Part shown: positions 29,251-40,738 of the stretch, piece by piece
How positions within the stretch are numbered: the stretch's first letter is position 1
Layout: the number at the start of each line of letters is the position of its first letter
Origin: Rotaria socialis
Taxonomy: Eukaryota > Rotifera > Eurotatoria > Philodinida > Philodinidae
Direction of reading: 5' to 3'
NCBI GenBank assembly: GCA_905331475.1
Contig: CAJNYU010003342.1
Span: 98,738-162,737, forward strand
DNA: 64,000 nucleotides
Position numbers and translations under genes: made by a program
Notes under the pieces: generated by a model
Told to the model about the DNA's origin: nothing
Database searches by the model: none
Seen by the model: only the letters and a program-made list of their open reading frames with translations

Positions 29251-31031
29251 GCTAGAATTTGAATATAATTAATTGTATTAAATTGAAAATAACATTCAAT
29301 GTATTTGACGATGAATTGATCTTTCTTAAAAATTCTCGTTGTTGAATAAAAGAAACTTTATCTACAAGGAAAATAAATACGGTGCATTCAGTTGAGTCAT
29401 GATATATCGATTTTGTGATTAACGTCAAAACCGAAATCCAACGATGCCGTTATGAAAAACTGAAAACATACTGAATGATTCATCGAATTGGCACGACTGG
29501 AACGGACCAATTACAAACTTTAGTACGCCATTCTCTTTTCCAAATCGATTATAGATGCCGCAAAAATCATAATCAAGATAAGAATAGAATACTTCTATGT
29601 GCTTTCAAGCGAGCTATTCTGCATAAAATTAAAAAACAACAAAGAACAATCATCGGGTGTGAGTGCGTGCGGCTATCAAATGAAAGCATAGTATTGATCA
29701 TACTATCTTACGCCTTTGCAACTTTTAGGATCATCAGTACGTCATTCAGAAGATGAGAAGCACTCGACTACACTCACGTGCTTACAGATGAATATGATTG
29801 TTGACAAATATTCTCGTGATCATATTTCAATCATCATCCGAAGTTCATTAAGTTGAACAGAAGATTATTGCGACTATATCATTCGTTGAGCATAATACTG
29901 TAAAAATTCAAGATTATATTTAGATTTCCAAAGATTTTACTGAGTCTCTTATTCTTCTTATCCAGCTAATCACTAAACAGGAAATATCGCGATTATATAT
30001 CTATAGCCTGTAGTGATTTCGTTTACTAACAATAATGGTAGAAAACTTCATATTTGAGGTTTAGTTTCACTCTTTTTTTCCGAATAAATGACTACTACAA
30101 AAAAAACATCAAGTAAACAACACGTGTATAACAAATTAGAGTCTTGATTCGATCTCGGTCATCTATAACCCACAGCTTTTTCAGCGCATAATCACCAAGG
30201 ACATATTTAGTATTTCCTACAATTTATAGACGACTGAAACCACTAAAGTCACTGTCATGACCAGTACCATACGTTGGCTACTTTGATAATGCGTGAAATA
30301 GTATATGAATTCGTCTGTTTACATGAAACAACTCGCATGATTTGTTATACATCGATTTTTGTATTTAGTGAGGGCAAATTTCCATGACAAAAGAATGTGT
30401 TGATTCATTCAAGATTTCGATTATGCTCAGATTTTGATAAAAAAAAAATGAATAGGCTTTTATAAATAGAGTCTTTTTTGGCTTTGACTGCGAAAACTTA
30501 CCTAATATTGAAAACAAAACTTATCTTTTGCATATTCGAAACTTTCTTCATCAATCGTAGATCTAATCTGTAAACTCCCAAGGTATATAAGATAATAAAA
30601 TGAAACGCGAAAAAAAGGAAAAAGAACGTATACCATATCATCTATTGAGACAACTTCAAAATACGTCTAACACAATAAAAGCAAAAAATTCTATTTTGAG
30701 CAAACATTATTTTTTCCGTTTGCTTTGTTCGTTCGGTGAAAACGAAAAAAAATACAAGACATGACTCACTCGTTTATGCTTGTAATCCAACATAATTATT
30801 TATAAGTTTCGAAATGAAATCATCAATCTGTTTCTTTTTTCATTGTCTTCATCTAAGCTGTTTATTTTTTCTATTTTGTTACTTTGCCGTAATTGAAAAA
30901 TCTATTGAATCCTTCGATACTTAAATAAGAACTATTCAAAACAAACAAAAAAAAGTTATAGAACGTTTGTATAAATAGAATAATTGCAAAAAAGAAATAA
31001 AATATGTTCAACATAATCATATTAAATAATT
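29251..31031. other. 1.8-kb intergenic region
   Basis: Between the spastin-like start and the stop of the ion pump, both on the - strand. The open frame on + at 29475-29756 has no recognisable content or splice partners. No gene supported. Confidence 0.5.
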
Positions 31032-34000
31032 TTAATAAGTAAGTTGACGCGCTGGAAATCGACCGGGATATTTTCGAATAAAAAACTTTCGTGCTTCATT
31101 GAATGCAAATAAATACAAGAAAAATGGTATGGCTGGTAACCACCAAAGAAATCGATTTGGAGCAAGATTAAGCGCTCGATCAAGTGTTGGAACATAAAGA
31201 AGAAAACACGCTAGGCCAATAGTAAATACCACGGCGAATACCATAAACCTATTACCAAATATTCCCTGTTGAAATACAGATCGACGACTCGTTTTGTTAC
31301 CATATAAATTAGCAAATTGTAAAATAACGACACCAATAAAATAAGCTGTCTGTGCAGCTAAATCAAGATTATGTCTAATCGAACAGAAAAGAATGAATCT
31401 TCAATAATGGAAATTACTACCACAACTACCTTTGTTCATATGTCCATTCTTGACCATAACTATCTCGAAGATCATTAACTGATTTTGATTCCCAGGCTTC
31501 GCGTAAACCAATAAGTCTCGATGGCCAAAACCCATTCTCAGCCATGACAACTGTATAAGCAAAAAATGCGCCACTTGCCTCAAGCATGGCTACTTGCCCA
31601 TAACAAAGTGTAACCATTTGACTTGTTACCATTTTATCTGTTTTCTTACGCGGTGGTCGTTTCTAATAGACGGGGAAAAAAAAAAATATATATATAGAGA
31701 GAGAGAGAGAAGAAAGCTGAAAATATGAGTGTAAATTTCTAGCTTACTAAAATATCAGCCTCAATTTTTTCGTATGCATATGAGATACTTGGAACTATAT
31801 CAGTACCTAAATCAATACATAAAATAGTAATAGTACTCAATGCAAGTGGAACATCAGCAACAACATAAAGAAGAAACGGTAATAATTCGACCAAATTTTT
31901 AGTGAATGTGTAAGCAATCACTTTTTTTAAATTATCAAATATAAGTCGACCCTCTTCGATTCCACTAACAATAGTTGCAAAATTATCATCAAGTAATATC
32001 ATGTCGGCAACTTGCTTGCTTACATCAGAGCCAGTTATACCTATTTTCAAATATACAAAGAAAATAATTTTGTTAACAAGTAGACAGCTGATAGATACAA
32101 GGTCTTGAAATCGAACCACCGGGTTAATGTTCGAGTACAATCTAGCTTACCGGTATTTATTTTGCCAAAAAAGATTTCTACATGTTAAAATTCTGCAATT
32201 ACTCAAGCCATTTACCAGCATCTGATAAGCATTTGATAGGTTCGAAAAATGTTTAATATCGAATAAGATGCCAAGATATTAGTCACATTATTTCTTTAAG
32301 CAAAAGCCCAAGATTTATTCATAGATACTTCCGATTTATCACTATTACTACGTTGACACTATGTTTTATTATCAGACTCGTGCCTAGTATTTCATGGAAT
32401 CGCCACACTTCAGAAAGTTTGTTCGATTCGGTACTCAGTTGAATCAATTATTAGCACTGATTCCTTTGTTTTTGAAGGAGTGTCTTGATTATTCAAAATG
32501 TTAAACAGCCAATGGTTTGTAAACACGATTGACAAAAACAAAATCAACAAAGAATCGATAAGAATGACATCTCATAATTCAGTTTCAAATCAGAGATGAA
32601 GAGCGATCTTTCAAACAAGGTCATTTTCTCTCTAAACTAAATATGTGGGAAATCCTCTTTTAAGAAACAGAGAGAAGGAGATTTTTTTTCAAGTAAATCT
32701 TACCCATTGATATTCCAATGTCAGCCTTTTTTAAAGCCGGTGAATCATTGACACCATCCCCTGTTACACCCACAATCCAGCCTTGCCTTTGACAACCTAT
32801 TAATAGTATTCAATTTATGTTTGGAAAAACTGTTTGACAACAACAATTAACCTTCGACAATAATCAATTTTTGTTGAGGAGACGTTCGAGCAAATACAAT
32901 TTCACGATGAAGTGTTAATACTTCATCTAATTGATGAGAGGATAATTCTGCTAGCTCAGCACCAGACACAACGATGGCACGTACATCTCTTGAATCAACA
33001 AAATTTGGAGATATATTTAAGCGCTCAGCTAGATCTTGCGCTATAAATACGAACAAGACATTTCGTAAGAAATTCCTCAATCAATTTCTTCTATACCTGT
33101 ATCCGATGTAATAATACCAACACCTACTCAATCAATATTCATATAGATTTGACACTTGAAAAATTTAACTTACTTTTTGCTATAGCTTTAGCAGTAATTG
33201 GATGATCACCAGTAACCATAATAACTTTAATACCTACATATTGATAAAAATAAAAATAAAAATGTCTATCTCTTTTCAATATATATGTGTAAAATCGCTC
33301 ACCAGCTGTACGGCATTTTGCGACAGCATCAGCAACACCTGGCCGCGGTGGATCGATCAAAGTAACAAACCCCAAAAATCTCAAGTTTTGCAATGGAAAA
33401 TTTACATTATCTGGATCGAAATTAAATCCTCTAGGAAAAGTTCCTAATGGTAAACGCATATCACAAAAGCCAAGAACACGTTCACCTAAACCTCCTAATT
33501 GCATATAAGCATCATTAAATTTCCGTGTCCATTCATCGTCTAAAGGATATTCATGGTTATTAATAAAGATTGTTTGACATCGTTCTAGTATTCGTTCAGG
33601 TGCACCTTTCATCTTAAGAAGAAGAAAAAACGAAATTAAGAATCTTTAAATATAAACTTTCTAAGAAAATGAAACAATATTCTACCACAACTAAATGTCG
33701 TTGATCATCATCATCAGTTTCATGTACAGATACTTGATATTTATTTGCACTATTAAATGGAATATCACAAACACGTTTATTTTTCGCACGATATTCTTCC
33801 ACTTTGCCAGCAACAATTTCAGAATATTGAAGTATGGCTGTTTCACTGGCATCACCATTAACTTTTCTTTGTAATGGTGGTTTACTCATATTTTCTTCAT
33901 CGGGCTAAAATAGAGAATAACAATATAGAAGATTTCGAATAATTTATGGAAAAAAAAGAGAAATTTACTTTAAACACAGCTTTAGCACATAGCATACCAC

Positions 34001-35930
34001 ATCGTAAAAGTGCTTTATAACCAGGACGCTCAAAATCAACTTTTGTTGTGTCGGCGCCTGTTACATGATCTTTAACTGGAGTTTCAAAAATTAATTCAGC
34101 ATCATGTGTATGTGATAAACTAACGCTAACAGTTGAATTATCAAACCATAAATGTGCAACCGTCATACGATTTTGTGTCAATGTACCAGTTTTGTCTGAA
34201 CATATGGTTGATACACTACCAAGTGCTTCGACAGCCGTTAAGTTTTTAACTAAACATTTCTTTTTTGCCATACGTTGAGCTGTTAATGCCAACATGACAG
34301 TTATCGTTGCTAAAAGACCTTCCGGTACATTTGATACAATGATACCAATAACAAAAACCAATGCTTGCAAAATACCAGTACCAAGAGCAAGAAGAATTAC
34401 AAGAAAAATGGCACCGAAACTAACAGCAACAGCTGTGACAATATGAACGAAATGATTAATTTCAACATTTAACGGTGATATCTCATTACCAAGGCCACTT
34501 GCTATTAAAATTTAATTCACAAAAACAAAATAATATCAGATTTTGACCAGAATAATAATAGGATTGTAGAATGTAGAAAAAATGACCGAATTTCATTAAT
34601 ACAAAAATGTGTATCCAAATAGTGAATCTAATTTTGGAGATTTAGAAAGATCTGTAGTATATTACAGTTTGTTCAAACTTAACTATAACTTCTCAAGATT
34701 TTATGTGTGATGTGACCTGAAAAATGATTTATTATTGCCTTAAGTTTTTTTTAATGTATATGCTCTCATCAATCGAGAATGAAAAAAAAGATTGGAAAAG
34801 TCTTTATTAGAACTATAAAGTCTACTTTACCTAATGCAGCTATTCTTCCCATGACAGTATTGTCACCTGTTCGAATAACCATACCAGTGCATGAACCTAA
34901 ACATTTTTGACATATGAATATGAGAAGAAAAACAATATAATTTGTACCTTCAACAGCAAAAGTACTAAAAAAAGCAAGATTCTTTGTTTCAAGTGGATTA
35001 TCATGAGTACAATCAGGTGATCGAGATAAAGGCTCACTTTCGCCTGTTAGTGACGAATTATCAACTTTAAAACTTTGAGATGATAACACTCGAATATCTA
35101 CGATAGAGAGATTATTTAGTATTATTTATTTTTCAAGTAATATTCATAGAAATCTACCAGCTGGTGTTTTATCTCCAATTTTAATAAAAACAATGTCGCC
35201 GACAACTAATTCTTCAGCAGCTATTTCCAGTTTCTGACCGTCACGCATAACAACAGCTTGTTGCGGAACCTATCGAAAAAAAACCAAAAATTCCAATCTT
35301 ATATATTTAATGAACTTCTAAATGAAAAGAACCATTTTTTTAAATGATTCCATAATTTTGCCTGCTTTTGTTTCTTGATAATAAGCAAATACGGCCGTGA
35401 TAACAACGACTACTATTAATGCAATGCCTAGCCATAAATTATCTTTTGGCGTTGTTGGATCTGAGCCGACTTGAGCTGCATAAGCAGCCAAACAAAGTAC
35501 AGCAGCAACCTATTTAATTTCTGTTAATTACGAATACACATTTTCTTCTTTAAATTTACTTACCCAAAGTAAACCGGAAAATCCACCGAAAAGTAGTTTA
35601 ACAAATTTCACCCATTGAGGTACTTCATGTGGTGGTGTCAATGAATTTGGCCCATTTGTTTCTAAGAATTCTCGCGCTCTTGCAGTGGTATGGCCCTGTT
35701 CTACATTTGCTTGATAACGTTCAATAAGTTCATCTAGTGGTATTTTATGTTCATCGATGCTAACTTCTTTTTTTAAATTTTCAAAAGTGTTGCCACCTTG
35801 TTCATTGTTTTTCGTCCGCTTACCTTAATATAAAAAGAATAAATGCAATAAAACCTATTAATATTCCATAAAATAAAATACTTGGTACAATGGAACGAAA
35901 ACAATTCACTAATCGACCTTTAATTGTCAT
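31032..35930 (-). CDS. ATP1A: P-type IIC cation-transporting ATPase alpha subunit (Na+/K+- or H+/K+-ATPase group)
   Basis: Sixteen exons: 35882-35930, 35564-35823, 35333-35509, 35158-35269, 34947-35097, 34831-34896, 33969-34501, 33686-33904, 33303-33612, 33174-33233, 33097-33123 (27 nt), 32852-33040, 32704-32796, 31748-32039, 31430-31662, 31032-31374. They give about 1,037 aa, the usual alpha-subunit length. Visible: [11 protein letters not shown] near the N-terminus, the actuator motif LTGESEP, ion-site helix VPEGLL, phosphorylation motif [30 protein letters not shown], the hinge [17 protein letters not shown], and ten membrane segments. The ion-site helices differ from Na+/K+-ATPase: TM5 reads [13 protein letters not shown], with Lys where Na+/K+ pumps have Ser, and the TM8/TM9 residues of the third Na+ site are replaced (see findings). 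The start at 35930 plus a 58-nt intron (35824-35881) restores the frame into the conserved N-terminus. Confidence 0.94.
31681..31710. repeat. (TA)n(GA)n microsatellite in pump intron
   Basis: Compound run of TATATATA followed by GAGAGAGAGAGAG, within the intron between the exons ending at 31748 and 31662. Confidence 0.8.
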
Positions 35931-36243
35931 TGATGTGGCCTAAAGTATGAAATATAGTACTCACGTAATGTGCTTTTCTCGTTAGTTTACAGCAAAATAA
36001 TTTTTTTTCTAAGATAAAATCAAAGGATATGAATCGTGAGAATAAGACGCAAATGCGTGAAGACTCGTTTATCTTTTCGTTTTGTACAGTCTCAACAGTA
36101 TGATAAACTAGTCGTGTTGATCGTATAGTTCTTGCAAATAGTCACATGATTTTTCTATTCGTTACCCTTATATTCAAGAGTATTAGATAGGTGAATATAT
36201 TTATTTATGTTGCTGACGAGTTTTTCAACTTCGAAAACAAACA

Positions 36244-38112
36244 TTAACAAGACGCACACTATTACGAGAGAGCCATTCCGCGTAAGTCACGACCGACCTT
36301 GCTCAATCGATGGAAAACGATTCGACTTGTTTCTGTATACGTTTGTAGGGGAAAGAGTTTGATGAATTTTTGTGCAGGCTGTTTCAAAAAACATGGCTCC
36401 CTTCCCGAGATATTCGATTTTTTCTGAGAGCACCCTCGTAAAAAATGACATTTTTTACAACTTTTTCTGATATGAATATCTCTTCAAAAGTTCTTTCATG
36501 TAAGTTGAAATATTTGGTGTCAGCCTACCTCTAGTGGATGTATATTTCCCAAAAGAACCGAACTCAAATGCTTTAATCGTGAAAGAGTTGATTGCAACAA
36601 CAAAATTCATGAAAATTTTCTCACTTTTTGCGATTTTGTGCGTGTACTTATCGGCTTGAACGAGTTATATAAGAGAGCTGAAATTTAGGTTACAATGAAA
36701 TCTTGATTATTACTTACTCTGATAGAAATTTCAGCCCCGTAACTAACTTTTAAGACGAAGGTGGTTCTCGTCAAAAATGCGATTTTCATCAAAATGACCA
36801 TTTTTGGGAAGAGCTATCTAGAGCAAAAGCAGGTCTGTAGAAGTTCTGTCTTTATGGTTTCAAACTGCACACATAGTACTATAAAGTCCTGCAAAAATTA
36901 GGATGGGATCATGTATATTGCTCAGCACAGCCTTATCTGAAAATGAGGGGAAAAGTGGTATGTTGTAAGCTAACTTATTTTAAAATTGTTCGCAGATAAG
37001 TGACAATTTTACATAATAGAAAGGAACCTACTATCGACTATATATGAGCACACACTCTTATACTCATTGAGGCATAAAAATCCTTTGAAAGTGAGAAAAA
37101 AAAGATTGCGATAAAAAATCATGGAGGGGAGTGCAGGGATTTCGATAATGAAACAAATGCTGCGCTCCCGTTCATGATTTTTTATCACAATATTTTTTTT
37201 CTCACTTTCAAAGGATCTTTATACCTCAATGAGTAGAGAATTGTGTGCTCACCTAAAGTAGATAGTAAGTTTCTTTCTACTATATCATGTTGTTATTTAT
37301 TCCGGAACAAATCTGAAAGAATTTTGCTTAAAATATACAGCTCTTTTACTCAACTTCAGATAAGGCTCTGAACGGCAATATAGTTTGTCCGATCCTAATT
37401 TTTGCAGAACGTTGTAGTACTATGTATGCAGTTTGAAATCATAATGACAGAACTTCTACAGACCTAATTTTGCTATAAATATTTCTTCCTGAAAATGGTG
37501 ATTTTGATCAAAGTTTCTTTTTTAACGATGATCCCCTGAGTCATAGTGAGCTAGTTGAAGAGCTGAATATTTTATCAGAGTTAGTACTTGATAAGATCTC
37601 CCAGTGGACAAAATTTCAGCTTTCTGATAGAAACTGTTCAACCGTTATATACATGCACAAAGTCGAAAAAATTAGAAATTTTCCTCGATTTTGTTGCTCC
37701 GACCAACTCACAGATGACTCACCTATTTGAGTTTGTCTCTTTTAAGGAAAATAGATAAAACTAAGATCGACTTATAATAGAAAATTCAACCAAAACAGTT
37801 GTACTCATAAATAAATATGAATGTTACAAAAAATCTCAAAAAATGTCATCTTTTTCGGAGGGTGCTCTCAGAAAAATTGAATATCTCGGGAACGAAACAA
37901 TATTTTTTGAAACGGCTTGCGCAGAAATTCATCAAACTCTTACCCCTATAAACCTATACATAAAGGAGTCAAATCGGTTTCCATCGATTGAGCAGCTCCT
38001 ACATGAATATATTGTGGCTTACGCGGAAAGGCTCGAGAATGAAAGAGAAAGACAAGAAAAAACGAATATGTTAGACTCGTAAAGTAAACATATTTGTGAT
38101 TTTTCTTGTTAA
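36244..38112. mobile_element. ~1.9-kb imperfect palindrome (long inverted repeat / foldback-like element)
   Basis: Left and right halves are diverged inverse complements. Anchor pairs: CCGAGATATTC near 36404 with GAATATCTCGG near 37878; GCTCAATCGATGG at 36301 with CCATCGATTGAGC at 37981; CCTTTGAAAGTGAG at 37082 with CTCACTTTCAAAGG at 37201. The centre is near 37145. Outermost matching ends are TTAACAAGA (36244-36252) and TCTTGTTAA (38104-38112), which would fit TTAA-type insertion, though similarity fades beyond about 36265 and 38035. The open frame at 37843-38082 is part of one arm and shows no domain. It starts about 310 bp upstream of the pump's start codon. Transposon origin is inferred. 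Confidence 0.75.
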
Positions 38113-38626
38113 CGGCAAGACCGCGTGATCGATGCGCATCATTGATTTTATTGCGCTCTTCATTTCAACGTGCGCATAACTACATTACAGTATTTTTGAT
38201 TATTTTCTCTAAACCATGACTAACGTATGCAAAGCAACATTGAGTTTAATTATACAAACAACAGATGTAGTCGCAAAAAGCAATAAAAAAAGTTTCGTCG
38301 ATAAAAACATATAACTTGATCAGGACGTATACTAAAATAAAAATGAGAAAAAGAAAACTAAAATATTGAAATGAATCTCTCATGTTTTTTCTTCTTACAA
38401 TCGTTATTGCATCAAAATTGGTCTTTTTAATTAAAAAATTGTCACATTTTACAGTCGAGATGGTACAGTCAATTGGCATTGCTATAAAATAGAAACGAAA
38501 CAAGAGAAGTACAATAATCAAAATTGAATTTCTAGTTTTACATTCTCCAATAAATCGACGACAATGTGTAAATCTAAAAACTAACTAAATAAAGACAATC
38601 CTAAAATTAAAATCAATAATTTATTT
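38113..38626. other. Intergenic region between palindrome and TH1-like gene
   Basis: AT-rich sequence downstream of the TH1-like gene's stop. It should contain that gene's 3' UTR. Nothing else recognised. Confidence 0.5.
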
Positions 38627-40738
38627 TTACTGTGTTTTAATTTTAAGAAAACCATCAGAATTATTATCGCGCCCCATAACCATAAATAATTGTGTAATAA
38701 ATTCGCATGGATGATCCACAATAGCGAGCCAATCGCCCTTGAAATATTTTAAAGAAAAACAGAAATTCGCTCTTATATAAAATCTACTAAAACAACTGTC
38801 TTACTCGATCACCGTGAACTTCTTTTGTATGTATACACACAAAATCATCTTTATAAGGTGTACAAGTCACACCAAGTATTTGATTTAAAAATACTGCTTC
38901 TTTAGGATATGGCTTTTTTTTCGTTATATTACATAGTCGTTCACTTGTAATACAAAGTATTCGCGCATGTTGTTTATAACCTCGGCGACTAATTTTAATC
39001 ATTTTTGTCGTATACTATAAATCCACATCAAGTAAACAAATGATTGCCATGGCGAAATTTTGTATACCTACCAGAAGTGTTTCTGAATCGAAAAAAGCCT
39101 TTGCTCTCGCAATCTCATATGTTGGTATCATATCTTCAGCTAAAGACAAGGAATTTAATATTTAAAATACAAAGAAAGAAAACTTATTGAAGCAGCTCAC
39201 GTAGTCGAACTGATTTCATTTCAAGCTCGTCTGTATTGTATGCTGTCTTTTTTCCTTCGAATAAACGTTGCATTAATGGTTTCTCTGATGATGGAATCTG
39301 TAGTAAATAATAAGCTATTCTATTTAATCAATGTCTTCCCTTTCTTACTTTTTCTTCTTTTGAAACGGCTGGTAAATTGACAACAATAACATTGATTTGA
39401 CTATTGGATGTGAGTGATCTTTCTTGATCTTTGCTATTGAGTATATTATCTAATTCCTTTAAAACAATTTGGACTTCTTCATTTGCTACGACAGTGTTTT
39501 CATTCGATGCAGGAGTAGAATTTTTTTCCGATGGAATAGCTGTTTGATCGTGTATATGCTGAATTGATTCAGCCATATCTGTTTGAGAGGATGCATGAGA
39601 AATACTTAACGATCGTAGGCCACTAGGTGTTGACAATAAGAAAAGATCATTGGCTATAAATTCCGAAAACGTTCGTCCAATATTTCTTGACGATGATTGT
39701 GTTTGCCGTTTTGAACTAGACGTTTTAGGAAATATCTGCTCTTGTTCTTTTTCTTTTGCTACTATCGTACTGATTTGTGGATGACCAAATGATGTCTGCC
39801 GTTGTTTCAAAAATGTTGATGATTGCGGTGATGATGAAGGATGTTCTGTTATGAATTGCTCATCATTTTTTAAATGACGAAGCAACATTTCATATTGAGA
39901 TATGGATTCATCTAGTTTATTACGACGCATACATGACTTGGAATCTGATACCGAACGTTTGAGTTTTCGTCGTATAGGCGAAGAATCTCTCTTGTTTTCT
40001 TTATCCTTACTGAAGTAGTTAACACATTGTTGAAATGATGCTTCATTAAATTTACTATCCGTACTATCCGCACGAGATCGTTGTCTATGCAACTGTGTTT
40101 TCATCAGTAGTGGTGGAAGAGTATCTGATGCTCGTCTTGTTTGATTAAACGCACGAGTGCTACGAATAACAAGGCGAGCTTTTTGCCAATTACGAACACC
40201 ACTCTGGTTTGCATCTTTACGAAAGATATTTGGGTTTTTATTTATAATTTTATCCATCCGAACGGTAGACTGTTCAAGAGTTGCTAGGAGTTGACCTTCA
40301 CCTTTGAAAGTGATTTCAAGTTTCGGTAAAGGAATCGATAAAGTTTTATTCTCTTCGATCGACTGCAATCCTTCGGAGCGTTTCAAAATAGCTGTTTCTA
40401 AAACATACAATTTAGAGATTTAAATACTTGCGATAAATTTATTTCTAATATCATAAAAGTAATTTTTTTGTTTCAAAAAAAAATCTATGATAATCGAATT
40501 TCTTACTATCATTGTTAAATTTGATCGGCGATTCATCGTTTACTCTTGCAGCAATAGATCTGTCTTTGGTAATTTTCATAGTAGATGTTCTACTTTTCGG
40601 TAGTTGCTTTTCTTGTTCTGAACCCGATACAATTGATGTTTCTTGCTTCGACTTTTCCTCGTCTTGTATCTTTGAATTCCACATACTTCGAAGCGCTTGA
40701 ACATTACCATTTCCACTCGATGATGTTTTCGTTGCCAT
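38627..40738 (-). CDS. Uncharacterised protein with C-terminal myosin-I TH1-like domain
   Basis: Six exons: 40507-40738, 39349-40397, 39201-39297, 39072-39139, 38805-39014, 38627-38737, totalling 589 codons (588 aa). Residues 1 to ~430 are polar, rich in Ser, Lys, Gln and Glu with many RRxS-type sites (for example TRRASD, IRRKLKRSVS), and look disordered. The last ~160 residues are compact: EDMIPTYEIARAKAFF, then MIKISRRGYKQHARILCITS, LNQILGVTCTPYKDDFVCIH and GDWLAIVDHPCEF. This resembles the membrane-binding TH1 domain of class I myosins, including the ARILCIT.ERLCNI and GVT...DDFVCIH strands. No motor, IQ or SH3 domain is present. It may be a membrane- or cytoskeleton-associated adaptor. 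The domain call is from memory of the family; the gene model is firm. Confidence 0.75.

Noticed and set aside
32040..32140. Extension of the pump exon at 31748-32039 upstream into [11 protein letters not shown]...
   Set aside because: It is intron: an acceptor at 32040-32041 joins G|GTATAACTGG to the GISMG codons at 32704, restoring the family sequence [14 protein letters not shown].
32095..32170. tRNA-like GGTTCGATT word on the - strand
   Set aside because: The flanking bases do not form a T-arm stem or cloverleaf. No convincing tRNA was found anywhere in the window.
35824..35881. Hydrophobic extension of the pump's first exon (reading on after VPS into FYGILIGF... then stop)
   Set aside because: Treating it as a 58-nt GT-AG intron gives correct phase into the conserved N-terminus; reading through ends in a stop and would add an atypical membrane segment.
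37843..38082. 79-aa open frame on the + strand
   Set aside because: It lies entirely in one arm of the 1.9-kb palindrome, shows no domain, and is not supported as a separate gene.
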